From Agrobacterium cucumeris (GTDB taxonomy: Bacteria; Pseudomonadota; Alphaproteobacteria; Rhizobiales; Rhizobiaceae), in contig NZ_CP080387.1 in the NCBI RefSeq assembly GCF_030036535.1, positions 1,612,001 to 1,676,000 of the forward strand: a DNA stretch of 64,000 nucleotides. The letters run 5' to 3'. Both the position numbers and the translations under genes were made by a program. The notes under the pieces are model-generated. The model saw nothing but the letters and a program-made list of their open reading frames with translations, ran no database searches and was not told the DNA's origin. Positions 55,798 to 64,000 of this stretch are shown one piece after another; position 1 is the stretch's first letter; every line of letters starts with the position of its first letter.

Positions 55798-56583
55798 ATG
55801 AGGCGCTTTGAAGGTCAATCCGTATTCGTGACCGGAGGCAATAAGGGCATCGGATACGGCATCGCCCGCCGTTTTGCCGAGGAAGGCGCGAAAGTCGCCA
55901 TCGCCTCTGTCGACAGGGACACCCATGACGCCGCCAGAAAACTGGCGGACGAAACTGGCGCGGTCACCCATGGCGTCATCCTTGATGTGCGCGACGCGGC
56001 AGCCGTGCGCGACGCCTATGGTGCCGCCGAAGAAGCGATCGGCCCGCTGTCCATCTCCGTCCAGAACGCCGGCGTCATCACCATTTCCAAGATCGAGGAA
56101 CTGACGCAGGAACAGTGGGATTTCAATCTCGACGTCAACACCAAGGGCGCGTTCCTCTGCTGCCAGGAGGCGATCCGCCGCTTCCGCGAAAGCGGCACCA
56201 AAGGCCGCCTCGTCAACACCGCTTCCGGCCAGGCGCGTCAGGGCTTCATCTACACCCCGCATTACGCCGCCTCGAAATTCGGCGTTATCGGCCTGACCCA
56301 AAGCCTTGCCAAGGAACTGGCGCCTGAGGGCATCACCGTCAACGCCATTTGCCCGGGCATCATCCATACCGAAATGTGGGACTATAACGACCGCGTCTGG
56401 GGCCAGATGCTGGGCGATTACAAGCCGGGCGAACTAATGGCCGAATGGGTACGCAACATCCCCATGCGCCGCGCTGGAACGCCCGCGGAAGTGGCCGCAC
56501 TGGTGGCGTTTCTGGCCTCCGAGGATGCGGCATACATCACCGGCCAGACGATCAATGTCGACGGTGGGTTGATCATGTCTTGA
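55798..56583 (+). CDS. Short-chain dehydrogenase/reductase (SDR) 2 of the sugar/polyol locus
   Basis: 261 aa from ATG 55798 behind AAGGAGGAGAC. Rossmann motif GGNKGIGYG, NAG region VQNAGVITISK, active-site Ser in NTASGQAR, catalytic YAASKFG, and the closing ICPGIIHTEMWDYNDRVWGQ that resembles sorbitol/butanediol dehydrogenases. ASVDRDTHD after strand 2 has an Asp for NAD. The sequence is only a distant relative of SDR 1 in the leftward operon, so the two probably act on different compounds. Last gene of the rightward operon. Confidence 0.93.
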   Translation: MRRFEGQSVFVTGGNKGIGYGIARRFAEEGAKVAIASVDRDTHDAARKLADETGAVTHGVILDVRDAAAVRDAYGAAEEAIGPLSISVQNAGVITISKIEELTQEQWDFNLDVNTKGAFLCCQEAIRRFRESGTKGRLVNTASGQARQGFIYTPHYAASKFGVIGLTQSLAKELAPEGITVNAICPGIIHTEMWDYNDRVWGQMLGDYKPGELMAEWVRNIPMRRAGTPAEVAALVAFLASEDAAYITGQTINVDGGLIMS

Positions 56584-56606
56584 GGGCTCGCGACCTCTCT
56601 GCTCCC

Positions 56607-56678
56607 GTCATCCTCGGGCTTGACCCGAGGATCCATCCCCACGCAACCATGGATCCTCGGGTCAAGCCCGAGGATGAC
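56607..56678. repeat. Twin-hairpin intergenic repeat, copy 5 of 6
   Basis: GTCATCCTCGGGCTTGACCC at left, GATCCTCGGGTCAAGCCCGA at right, ending GGATGAC. Its two halves are exact inverse complements, so the entire unit can fold as one long hairpin. It follows the rightward operon and may terminate it. Confidence 0.88.
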
Positions 56679-56722
56679 GGCACTGTAGAGAAGTCTTCAG
56701 TGACAGGCAGTAATCCGCAATG

Positions 56723-57484
56723 TCAGTTACGCAGCCGATACCCCGTCTTGAACATCCAGGCGACAACGCCAAGGCAGAGCCCCAGGAACAACGTGATCAT
56801 CGCAAGGCTGATGACGGGATTGACGTCGGCGATCTCGTAAAAGCTCCAGCGGAAACCGCTGATGAGATAAAGCACCGGATTGAAGTGGCTCACCGTCTGC
56901 CAGAAGGGCGGCAGCATGTCGATGGAATAGAAGCTGCCACCGAGGAAGGTCAATGGCGGCACCACCAGCATGGGAATGAGGTTCAGCTGCTCGAAATTCG
57001 TCGCCCAGATGCCGATGATGAAACCGAACAGGCTGAAACTGACAGCCGTCAGCACAAAGAACAGCACCATCATGAACGGGTGGGCAATGTGGATATCCAC
57101 GAAGAACGTGGCCGTGATCAGAATGATCGTGCCGATCATCAGCCCCTTGGTCGCCGCCGCCCCGACATAACCGGCGACGATTTCCGTCATCGAGACGGGC
57201 GCGGACAATATTTCATAGACCGTGCCGGTGAATTTCGGGAAATAGATGCCGAAGGAGCCGTTGCTGATACATTGGGTCAGAAGCGTCAGCATGATCAGGC
57301 CGGGCGTTATGAAAGCGCCATAGGAAACGCCGCCAACTTCCTGAATCCGCGAGCCGATCGCGGTTCCAAACACGATGAAATAGAGCGAGGTGGAAATGAC
57401 CGGAGACACCACGCTCTGCAACAGGGTGCGCCGCGTGCGCGCCATTTCGAAAAGATAGATGGCCTTGATGGCTTCGAAATTCAT
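56723..57484 (-). CDS. ABC-2 type transporter permease (YadH/DrrB-like)
   Basis: 253 aa, six membrane helices. ABC-2 type signatures: [24 protein letters not shown]-like [28 protein letters not shown] and [21 protein letters not shown] (the conserved periplasmic loop before the last helices). Permease of a two-gene exporter with the ATPase gene upstream, overlapping by four bases. Such pairs export drugs, polysaccharides or lipids; the substrate is unknown. Start ATG 57484 ([19 protein letters not shown]). Confidence 0.92.
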   Translation of the reverse strand: MNFEAIKAIYLFEMARTRRTLLQSVVSPVISTSLYFIVFGTAIGSRIQEVGGVSYGAFITPGLIMLTLLTQCISNGSFGIYFPKFTGTVYEILSAPVSMTEIVAGYVGAAATKGLMIGTIILITATFFVDIHIAHPFMMVLFFVLTAVSFSLFGFIIGIWATNFEQLNLIPMLVVPPLTFLGGSFYSIDMLPPFWQTVSHFNPVLYLISGFRWSFYEIADVNPVISLAMITLFLGLCLGVVAWMFKTGYRLRN

Positions 57485-58407
57485 TTCTGGTCTCCCACCA
57501 GCGAAACGAAAATATCCTCCAGCGAACTCTGTCGCGTGGAAATATCCTTGAAGTGGATGTTGGCGGCGGAAAGGGCACCCAGAAGATCGGCCATGCGCCC
57601 CTGCTCGCCATTATCCTCTATTTCATAGGTGATGGTGCAGCGATCGTCTGAAAGCGTAAGCCCGAAGGGCGCAAGGCTTTCCGGCAACTGCTCCACCGGC
57701 TGCGCGAGTTCAAGGAAAAGCTGCTTGCGGCCGAGTTTCTTCATCAGCGCCGTTTTTTCCTCGACCAGCAGCAACTCGCCGCCATTGATGACGCCCACGC
57801 GGTCGGCGATCTCTTCCGCCTCTTCGATGTAGTGCGTCGTGAGGATGATGGTGACGCCCTTGGCGCGCAGCTCGGAGACGACATTCCACATGTCACGGCG
57901 CAGGGTCACATCCACACCGGCGGTCGGCTCGTCGAGGAACAGCACTTTTGGCTCATGCGCCAGCGCCTTGGCAATCAGCACACGCCGTTTCATGCCGCCG
58001 GAAAGCTCCCGCAGCATGTTGTCCTTCTTGCTCCACAGCGACAGGGATTTGAGGATGCGCTCGATCAGTTCCGGGTTCTTCTTCTGCCCGTGCAGGCCGC
58101 GCGAAAAGCTGACGGTGTTCCACACCGTCTCGAACTGGTCGGTCGTCAGCTCCTGCGGCACGAGACCGATCAGGGCGCGGGTCTGGCGAAAATCCTTCAC
58201 CACATCATGCCCGCCGACAAAAACGGAACCTTCACCCGGATTGACGAGACCACAAACGATGGAGATCAACGTCGTCTTGCCGGCACCGTTCGGACCCAGA
58301 AGAGCGAGGATTTCTCCCTCTCTGATATCAAGGCTAACGCCTTTGAGCGCCTGAAAGCCATTTGCGTAGGATTTGGTCAGATTCCGTATCGAAACAATGG
58401 CATTCAT
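57481..58407 (-). CDS. ABC-2 type transporter ATP-binding protein (YadG-like)
   Basis: 308 aa from ATG 58407 ([20 protein letters not shown]). Walker [20 protein letters not shown]-loop [12 protein letters not shown], signature [20 protein letters not shown], Walker [18 protein letters not shown] and the H-loop [10 protein letters not shown]. The C-terminal 80 residues are an accessory domain typical of drug exporters, ending [14 protein letters not shown]. It overlaps the downstream permease by four bases. An in-frame ATG 11 codons earlier exists but is not needed. Confidence 0.94.
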   Translation of the reverse strand: MNAIVSIRNLTKSYANGFQALKGVSLDIREGEILALLGPNGAGKTTLISIVCGLVNPGEGSVFVGGHDVVKDFRQTRALIGLVPQELTTDQFETVWNTVSFSRGLHGQKKNPELIERILKSLSLWSKKDNMLRELSGGMKRRVLIAKALAHEPKVLFLDEPTAGVDVTLRRDMWNVVSELRAKGVTIILTTHYIEEAEEIADRVGVINGGELLLVEEKTALMKKLGRKQLFLELAQPVEQLPESLAPFGLTLSDDRCTITYEIEDNGEQGRMADLLGALSAANIHFKDISTRQSSLEDIFVSLVGDQK

Positions 58408-58511
58408 CGCGAATCTTTCGAAAAACCGAGTAAGATGCACGCCATATAGGCCGTAGAATGCGCAAATGCCAGCCCGGAGGCCTGAACACTGCGTTCGGCA
58501 ATCGAGGAAAA

Positions 58512-59333
58512 TCAGCCGTAAACGCTGTAGAAAAACTGCGCCGCGACGAAGACCAGAAACACCCCGAAGGCCCGCTCCAGCTGCTTTTTGCTGAGCGCAT
58601 GCGCCAGCCGCGCGCCATAGGGCGCGACCACGAGCGTAATGGGGATCAAGAGCGCCACGGCGATCCAGTTGATGAAGCCGGTTGAAAATGGCGGCAGGCC
58701 CGCATCACCCCAGCCGGCCCAGATGTAACCCAGCAGCCCCGGCAGCGAAATCAGCACACCGACGCCGGAGGACGTGGCAACCGCCTGATGGATGGTGCGC
58801 CCGTAAAGCGTCATGAAAGTATTGTTCATCACCCCGCCGCCCACGCCCATCAGGCCGGAGAGAAGGCCGATGCCGGTGCCCACCAGAAACCGGACCGGGC
58901 TTTGCGGCAGATCGGAACCGAGATGCCAGCTCGCCCGGTTGAAGACCATCCGGAAGGCGAGCGCCAGCGCGATGAAGGCGAAGATCAGCCGCAGCGCAAC
59001 ACTGGAGGCATGGGCGGCCACGACGGATGCGAGGATGGTGCCAAGCGGCACGGCGACGATCCAGCCCTTCAGCAGATCAATATCGACTGCGCCCTTCTGG
59101 CGATGGGTCAGAAACGAGCGGATGGAGGTCGGCACGATGATGGCAAGCGAGGTGCCGAGTGAAAGATGCATGCGCACTGCCTCAGGCACATCCAGAAGCC
59201 CGAAGACATGGTAGAAAACCGGCACCAGAACCGCGCCGCCGCCAATGCCGAACAGCCCTGCGAGAAGGCCGGCGATGACGCCGGCCGCCGCAAGCGCCGC
59301 AGCGAAGACCATTACCTCTGAAACAGGCGGCAT
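58512..59333 (-). CDS. TauE/SafE family sulfite/anion exporter
   Basis: 273 aa with eight membrane helices. Glycine-rich signatures at the start of each half: [20 protein letters not shown] and [20 protein letters not shown], the repeated (G/A)xGGG motif of TauE/SafE. Members move sulfite, sulfoacetate or other organo-sulfur anions. No sulfur gene adjoins it. Start ATG 59333 ([14 protein letters not shown]), preceded by GGAGCCACCTTC. Divergent from a candidate small RNA locus. Confidence 0.88.
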   Translation of the reverse strand: MPPVSEVMVFAAALAAAGVIAGLLAGLFGIGGGAVLVPVFYHVFGLLDVPEAVRMHLSLGTSLAIIVPTSIRSFLTHRQKGAVDIDLLKGWIVAVPLGTILASVVAAHASSVALRLIFAFIALALAFRMVFNRASWHLGSDLPQSPVRFLVGTGIGLLSGLMGVGGGVMNNTFMTLYGRTIHQAVATSSGVGVLISLPGLLGYIWAGWGDAGLPPFSTGFINWIAVALLIPITLVVAPYGARLAHALSKKQLERAFGVFLVFVAAQFFYSVYG

Positions 59334-59389
59334 GAAGGTGGCTCCCGGCGACCGTTGTCACAAACATGTGACCCTCATAGCGTATCAGA

Positions 59390-59563
59390 GACGGGCGGCA
59401 AGCCATGTTGGCCGCAGGTCAGTACGGCGCGATGTCTTTTGCCGCATATCCGCGCCGGATGGACCACTTCTTGGGACCATGTCCCATTGCATGCCCTTGC
59501 AAAGACGCCGATATCCCCCCGATAAGGCAGTCTTCTTCACCGGCCTTCGGGCCGGTCTTTTTT
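59390..59563 (+). ncRNA. Candidate structured small RNA
   Basis: A strong plus-strand terminator (ACCGGCC 59539-59545, TTCG loop, GGCCGGT 59550-59556, then CTTTTTTT) has no ORF upstream. Before it are GGGAC/GTCCC (59473-59485), TTGCA/TGCAA (59487-59502) and GCGGC/GCCGC (near 59395-59414) hairpins. TTGTCA (59355-59360), 17 bp, TAGCGT (59378-59383) is a possible promoter, giving an RNA of about 170 nt starting near 59390. All plus frames across it are short and poorly initiated. The identity, whether a known rhizobial sRNA family or new, cannot be settled by eye. Confidence 0.55.
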
Positions 59564-59689
59564 TGTGCATGTGACAGGGACATATGTGTTGGGAGATGGA
59601 TGCCAACGCCCGCCCTCCGTCATTGCGGCTCATCCTCGGACTTCGGGGACGGGAATGAGGGTCCATTGAGGTCGAGGGTACGTGGGGCT

Positions 59690-59847
59690 TACCCCCCTCT
59701 GCCCTGCCGGGCATCTCCCCCTCAAGGGGGGAGATCGATCTGTGGCAAGGTCTCGCTCATCTCGAAGCTTAAGAATGAAGTGGAGGTAGCGCCTCCTGCC
59801 GATCTCCCCCCTTGAGGGGGAGATGCCCGGCAGGGCAGAGGGGGGTA
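59690..59847. repeat. Long inverted repeat with 47-bp arms
   Basis: Arm 1 (59690-59736) begins TACCCCCCTCTGCCCTGCCG and ends in GAGATC; arm 2 (59801-59847) is its near-exact inverse complement, ending CAGAGGGGGG-TA. Each arm contains a CCTCAAGGGG-like inner hairpin and a GCCCTGCCGGGC palindrome. The 64-bp spacer holds nothing recognisable. Typical of rhizobial mosaic palindromes. Confidence 0.85.
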
Positions 59848-59905
59848 AACCACACCCACCCTCGACCAGTTGCCAATGGACAACCTCCTGAAAGCTCACA
59901 CCTGA

Positions 59906-59952
59906 AGCATCGGAACGAAAACTGCATTGCGGTTTTCGGAAAACCCGATGCT
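59906..59952. repeat. Palindromic repeat related to 5547-5646
   Basis: AGCATCGG (59906-59913) / CCGATGCT (59945-59952) outer arms enclose GAAAAC...GGTTTTC, the AGCAT-plus-AAAAC pattern of the common Rhizobiales intergenic palindrome. With the previous element it makes up most of the non-coding gap 59564-60003. Confidence 0.7.
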
Positions 59953-60003
59953 CAAACAAAAACTGAGAGCGGCGGGACCGATTTCGATTTATCTCTCGCC
60001 GCT

Positions 60004-61314
60004 CTAATCGCAATGCCTGTAACCCGACTTGCGGGTGCGCAGGTCGAAGTGAAAATGGTTCCAGTGGTTGGGATCGCTGCCCGGCCCGAGAACGGTCGAG
60101 AAATATTTGCAGCTGTCGGACCTCACCGCCTTCAGCAGCGCCTTTTCGCGGAAGGCGAAGAAGTTCTTGCTGCGGACGTCGATTTCCTTGCCGTTCTTGA
60201 GCGTGATGGTGCCGATATCGATGGCGTTGCCGCGCGCGTGTTCCGACCACGGGTTGCTGGAGCGCGAATTCATCTTGCGGCAGGAATAACCGCCCATCGG
60301 CGTGATACGGCCGACGCCCGAGAGATAACGGAAGCGCGAGGATGGCACGAGTTCGAACTTCACCCATTTGGCGAAGGCAAGCGTGACCTGGCAATTGAGC
60401 TTCACCGCCGGGCGGATGGCGACGCCGCTGGCAAGTCCGCTGAGTTCGATCGGATAATCGATGCCGCAGGTCGGACCATCGGCGATACGCGCAACATCGC
60501 GGAAAGCGACGCCAAGACGACGCAGCTCGGAGCGACAGGCAACTTCAGAGGAAGGCATGACGCCGGGCGGCATGCTTGACCGGTTGCTTTGCCCGCCGCG
60601 CGCCATCGGATCATTTGGCATCAACATGGCAACCTCCTCCACCGGCTGGCGGCGGGAAGATGAGCCAACGGGTGGCGGCGGTATCAACCGTGATTGACCG
60701 GCGCTCTGCTGCCGGCGAGGAGAAGAAACGGCCATCGGATTGTCGGTGCCGATACCATCCACCACCGGCTGCTCCGAAACACCTTCGGCAATGTCGGCAT
60801 CCTGCTCTTCCGCGAGTCCACGAACCGGTTCCACACCCAGCATGGAATCCATGTTCACCCCACCCTCACCTTCAGCAATCTGGCTGCCGGCCATCGGTTG
60901 CGGGGACATGGTCTGACCTTGCGTCGCCTGGTTTGGCATCACCTGATTTGGCATCGTCTGCGTCGGGGTGCTGTGGCCGCTCGCGGCCATGCGCGCCTGA
61001 TGCTGGGTGTCGAGTGTGGAATAGCCCTGTCCGCCCTGTGGCGATTGCAGCAGGGGGTCCTGCGAAGCGTAAGGCTCCGGCATCGGCTGCGACACGGCTG
61101 CGGGATAATCGGAGGCCTGCCCGGCCCGCTCGGCCTGATAGACCGCGCCTGACGGTGCGCTGTAGCCCTGCTGCCGCGACGACCTTATGGCGCTGACACG
61201 CGTGGTGCCATCCACCTCCGCCGGTGGCACGAGGCCTTCCGCCGAACACGACACCATGACCGTGGAAATCATCAGCAACGTCACAAGACGACGCGGAAGG
61301 GAAACATACGCCAT
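60004..61314 (-). CDS. Extensin-like C-terminal domain lipoprotein
   Basis: 436 aa from ATG 61314. Lipoprotein signal (MAYVSLPRRLVTLLMISTVM then VSC, lipobox Cys about residue 23). Residues about 25-250 are a low-complexity Pro/Gln/Ser/Met linker with repeated MPNQ and QPM-type units. The C-terminal extensin-like domain (about 256-436) has CRSELRRLGVAF, CGIDYPIELSGLASGVAI, WSEHARGNAIDIG and GSDPNHWNHFHFDL: conserved Cys, His and Asp residues suggest a metal-dependent peptidase-like (LAS/DD-carboxypeptidase-like) fold acting on the cell wall. Substrate unproven. Confidence 0.85.
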   Translation of the reverse strand: MAYVSLPRRLVTLLMISTVMVSCSAEGLVPPAEVDGTTRVSAIRSSRQQGYSAPSGAVYQAERAGQASDYPAAVSQPMPEPYASQDPLLQSPQGGQGYSTLDTQHQARMAASGHSTPTQTMPNQVMPNQATQGQTMSPQPMAGSQIAEGEGGVNMDSMLGVEPVRGLAEEQDADIAEGVSEQPVVDGIGTDNPMAVSSPRRQQSAGQSRLIPPPPVGSSSRRQPVEEVAMLMPNDPMARGGQSNRSSMPPGVMPSSEVACRSELRRLGVAFRDVARIADGPTCGIDYPIELSGLASGVAIRPAVKLNCQVTLAFAKWVKFELVPSSRFRYLSGVGRITPMGGYSCRKMNSRSSNPWSEHARGNAIDIGTITLKNGKEIDVRSKNFFAFREKALLKAVRSDSCKYFSTVLGPGSDPNHWNHFHFDLRTRKSGYRHCD

Positions 61315-61525
61315 ACGAGAACCTGTACCTTCAGCGGCCGCAAACGCGGCAATACAGGTCAAATTTTAAAGAAATGAGGTAAACGAAACCTTATTGGTTG
61401 CAGGAAATAACGAATGCTGTGTTTCGCGGCACGGGGAATGGTGAAGGGCCGTCGGAAATTGCATCGAAGGCGATGACGAAAACGCTGAAACCTCTCCTCA
61501 CCAAACGACGCTTAAATCTTCCAGC

Positions 61526-61598
61526 GTCATCCTCGGGCTTGCCCCGAGGATCTACAGCCGCACGAGGGATGGATCCTCGGGTCAAGCCCGAGGATGAC
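61526..61598. repeat. Twin-hairpin intergenic repeat, copy 6 of 6
   Basis: GTCATCCTCGGGCTTGCCCC at left (C for A at one site) and ATCCTCGGGTCAAGCCCGAG at right, ending GGATGAC. It lies in the 364-bp gap between the extensin-like gene and the chemoreceptor gene; the rest of that gap shows no gene. Confidence 0.85.
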
Positions 61599-61678
61599 GT
61601 CGAGTGTGGATGAAGGTCCGTCAACAAGCTAAGGGCGCAGCCAAAGCCGCGCCCTCCAATTACCCCAAGCGGATCAAC

Positions 61679-63493
61679 TCACGCGGCCCGAGAAACCTCG
61701 CGCCCTGCCCCGTGTCCGAGTTCGAAACGGGAAAGCAGCGAGCGCAGCTGCTGGCTTTCCTCGGCAAGCGTCTGGCTGGCCGCCGTTGTCTCTTCCACCA
61801 TGGCGGCATTCTGCTGCGTCATCTGATCCATATGGTTGACGGAGGTATTGATCTCCTGCAGGCCGGTCGCCTGTTCCCGCGCCGCCGTGGCGATGGAATT
61901 CACATGACCTTCGACGCGGTTGACCAGCGCCACGATCTCTTCCAGCGCATCGCCCGTGGAACGCACGAGCGCGACACCGCCGCCGACCTCTTCCGCCGAA
62001 CGGTTGATGAGGGTCTTGATCTCCTTGGCCGCATTGGCGGAGCGTTGTGCCAGTTCGCGAACCTCCTGCGCCACCACGGCAAAACCACGTCCCGCTTCGC
62101 CCGCCCGTGCGGCCTCAACCCCGGCATTCAGCGCCAGCAGATTGGTCTGGAAAGCGATCTCGTCGATGACGGAGATGATCTGACCGATGCGTTTGGAGGA
62201 ATCCTCGATACGGCCCATGGCATCGACGGCGTTTCGAACGATCTCGCCCGAGCGACCGGCGCTGGTTTTTGTGTCCTGCACCATCTGCCGCGCCTCATTG
62301 GCCCGTTCAGAAGCGGTGCGCACGGTGGCGGTAATCTCGTCAAGGGCCGCTGCCGTTTCCTCCAGCGCCGCCGCCTGCTGTTCGGTCCGGCGTGAAAGAT
62401 TACCCGTCGCGCCGCTGATATCGGAGGCGCTGTCATTAACGACATCGCCGGTTCGGGCAATCGCCTCGATGGCGCCGTGCAATGCGCCAACCGCACGATT
62501 GAAATCCATGCGCAGTTTTTCATAATCCGCGCCAATATCGGCAAGCTCGACGGTCAGATCGCCATTGGCAAGCGCCTCCAGCGAATTGCCGAGCTGGGTC
62601 ATGGCATGGGCCTGACGTTCAGACGCGGAGCGCAGAACCGTTTCATTGCCCCGCCGCGCCTCTTCCAGTGCCCGCTGCTGGTCAGCCTCACGGGCCTGCA
62701 GGGCGCTGCGCTCATTGACGCTGTCACGCAAGACCAGAAGCGTCTTGGCAATCGCGCCGATTTCGTTGCGGCGGTCAGCGAACTGGATTTCGGCCGCGCC
62801 GTCACCATCGGCGATCCGCTTCATGCTCTGGCGAATAAGATCGATCGGTCGCGTCACGCTGCGCACGACGGCAGCTGCCACGCCGATGACCAGAAGGGCA
62901 GACAGAACGCACAGACCGATGTTGAAATAGGCATCGCTCCAGAACACCGCCTCAAGATCGTCCACATAAACACCGGTACCGACAATCCATCCCCAGGGGG
63001 CGAAACCGGCGACATGGGAAAACTTCTCCACCGGGTCCGGCGCGCCGGGTTTCGGCCAATAATAATCGACAAAACCCTGACCACCCGCCTTCACCGTGTT
63101 CACGAATTCGACGAACAGCGCCTTACCGTTCGGATCCTTGTTGGCGGTAAGGTCGGTGCCGTTCATTTCAGGCTTGATCGGATGCATCACCATATTGGGA
63201 TGCATGTCGTTGATCCAGAAATAACCGCTGCCATTGCCATAACGCATCGCCGCGATTGTCGTTTTGGCCTGCTGCTGCGCGGCTTCCCGTGTCAGGCTGC
63301 CACTCTGCTCCAGACGATAATATTGCTCGAGAATGGCAACGGCGGTTTCGTTCATCGCCGCAAGCCCGGCTTTGCGCTCGCGCTCCATCTCGTGGAAGGT
63401 TTCAAAAAGGCTGAATGTCAGCGCCGCGGTCAATATTGTCAGAAACAATGCGACAAGCGCATAAAGACGCATAGATATCGTAACGTTTTTCAT
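61679..63493 (-). CDS. Methyl-accepting chemotaxis protein with single-Cache sensor
   Basis: 604 aa from ATG 63493 ([20 protein letters not shown]). A first membrane helix (about 8-30), a periplasmic single-Cache domain (about 33-185, with [20 protein letters not shown] and [20 protein letters not shown]), a second helix (about 190-212), HAMP ([20 protein letters not shown]) and a cytoplasmic signalling domain. The hairpin tip reads [20 protein letters not shown] and continues [20 protein letters not shown]. Transmits ligand signals to CheA/CheW. No C-terminal CheR-binding pentapeptide is seen. The start is preceded by a GGGGG run. Confidence 0.95.
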   Translation of the reverse strand: MKNVTISMRLYALVALFLTILTAALTFSLFETFHEMERERKAGLAAMNETAVAILEQYYRLEQSGSLTREAAQQQAKTTIAAMRYGNGSGYFWINDMHPNMVMHPIKPEMNGTDLTANKDPNGKALFVEFVNTVKAGGQGFVDYYWPKPGAPDPVEKFSHVAGFAPWGWIVGTGVYVDDLEAVFWSDAYFNIGLCVLSALLVIGVAAAVVRSVTRPIDLIRQSMKRIADGDGAAEIQFADRRNEIGAIAKTLLVLRDSVNERSALQAREADQQRALEEARRGNETVLRSASERQAHAMTQLGNSLEALANGDLTVELADIGADYEKLRMDFNRAVGALHGAIEAIARTGDVVNDSASDISGATGNLSRRTEQQAAALEETAAALDEITATVRTASERANEARQMVQDTKTSAGRSGEIVRNAVDAMGRIEDSSKRIGQIISVIDEIAFQTNLLALNAGVEAARAGEAGRGFAVVAQEVRELAQRSANAAKEIKTLINRSAEEVGGGVALVRSTGDALEEIVALVNRVEGHVNSIATAAREQATGLQEINTSVNHMDQMTQQNAAMVEETTAASQTLAEESQQLRSLLSRFELGHGAGREVSRAA

Positions 63494-63745
63494 ATTCCCC
63501 CCAACGCCGACGATGGCATTCCCATCAGCCGATGTTAAAGTTGAAAAATTTATTATCATTAAATACGCATCTTATACGTTAGTATTATTCCCGGCCGTCT
63601 CCGTGAAACCCGTCGATACTCTCCACAGTCACTCAAAAGCGGCATGGCTGTCCGAAATTCGACAGGCGCACCCATGGCTTTAAAGGGCTCGTTAACTCTG
63701 GCGTCCTATCCTCCTTTGCCAAATATACGGTATGGGAAGCACGCG

Positions 63746-64000
63746 ATGGCACGGCCGAATTTCCGCTTTACGCATTACGACCTGAAGGAATTGCGGGCTG
63801 GGACGACCATTGAAATATCGCTGTCGGCCGTCAACAATGTGCGGCTGATGACAGGCGCGAATTTCCAGCGCTTCACCGAACTGCTCGACTTCAAATATCT
63901 CGGCGGCGTCGCGAAAAAATCACCGATCCGCATCGCCATTCCGGAAACGATGCACTGGCACCTGGTGATCGACGCCGAGGGGCATAGTGGCCTGGCGGAG
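63746..64000 (+). CDS. DUF1883-like domain protein, N-terminal 85 codons (cut by window edge)
   Basis: ATG at 63746 behind GGGAAG. The visible part reads MARPNFRFTHYDLKELRAGT and then GANFQRFTE, KYLGGVAKKSPIRIAIPETM and HWHLVIDAEGHSG. The order (HYDL, strand, GGxxxxSP, HWHxxID) fits DUF1883, a small beta-rich domain sometimes joined to TIR or other domains; the C-terminus is outside the window, so a fusion partner cannot be excluded. Function unknown. Confidence 0.6.
   Translation, partial: MARPNFRFTHYDLKELRAGTTIEISLSAVNNVRLMTGANFQRFTELLDFKYLGGVAKKSPIRIAIPETMHWHLVIDAEGHSGLAE

Noticed and set aside
55228..56367. 379-codon minus-strand frame opposite the SorC regulator and SDR genes
   Set aside because: Spans two well-supported plus-strand genes and their intergenic ribosome site; no domain seen.

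Overview
This 64-kb window is chromosomal DNA of an alphaproteobacterium of the Agrobacterium/Rhizobium group. Gene content and order point to the circular chromosome of an Agrobacterium tumefaciens-complex strain: purL-bolA-grxD, rpsD, icd, alaS, recA, a PdhS-type kinase and the cobT/cobS pair all look rhizobial. The recA operator has the TTG-N11-CAA form described for Rhizobium, and several palindromic intergenic repeats look like those scattered through rhizobial genomes. No rRNA, tRNA, CRISPR array, transposase, integrase or phage gene was recognised, so this is mostly core or stable accessory chromosome. Identifications rest on reading the translated proteins; no database search was run.

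Layout. 0-16 kb: a MocR-type regulator divergent from a truncated gene; purL-bolA; a membrane lipase-like protein; grxD; a Bcr/CflA efflux pump; two tandem inositol-monophosphatase paralogues with ttcA and glsA; rpsD; an Alx-like TerC protein; a HerA-like ATPase. 16-31 kb: DMT and LysE exporters, a GNAT enzyme, a 31-codon micropeptide ORF plus DUF1127 gene, trmJ-murI, icd, a TetR remnant, GST, a VOC protein, alaS, recA and the pseudouridine catabolic pair psuK-psuG. 31-46 kb: a large OmpA protein with a Pro/Glu/Ala-rich arm, a polar amino acid ABC operon with no ATPase gene, a Usg-family protein, a TPR-methyltransferase, an Lrp regulator, a UDG-family protein overlapping a nuclease, a PdhS2-like histidine kinase, dgkA, cobT and cobS (divergent), a DUF1289 protein overlapping a retropepsin-like protease, an AT-richer orphan gene, and ribB behind an FMN riboswitch.

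46.7-56.6 kb is the most coherent accessory system. Two divergent operons share a promoter region at about 51.2-51.4 kb. Leftward: ribose-type ABC permease, binding protein, ATPase and an SDR dehydrogenase. Rightward: split transketolase (N and C subunits), an FGGY kinase, a SorC-type regulator and a second SDR. The inferred route is uptake of a sugar or polyol, oxidation to a ketose, phosphorylation and transketolase cleavage. The substrate cannot be read from the sequence.

56.7-64 kb: an ABC-2 exporter, a TauE/SafE permease, a probable small RNA gene ending in a TTCG-loop terminator, a dense patch of inverted repeats, an extensin-like lipoprotein, a Cache-domain chemoreceptor and the start of a DUF1883 gene. 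Six copies of a 70-75 bp twin-hairpin repeat (GTCATCCTCGGGCTTGACCC...) sit in gene-free gaps across the window.
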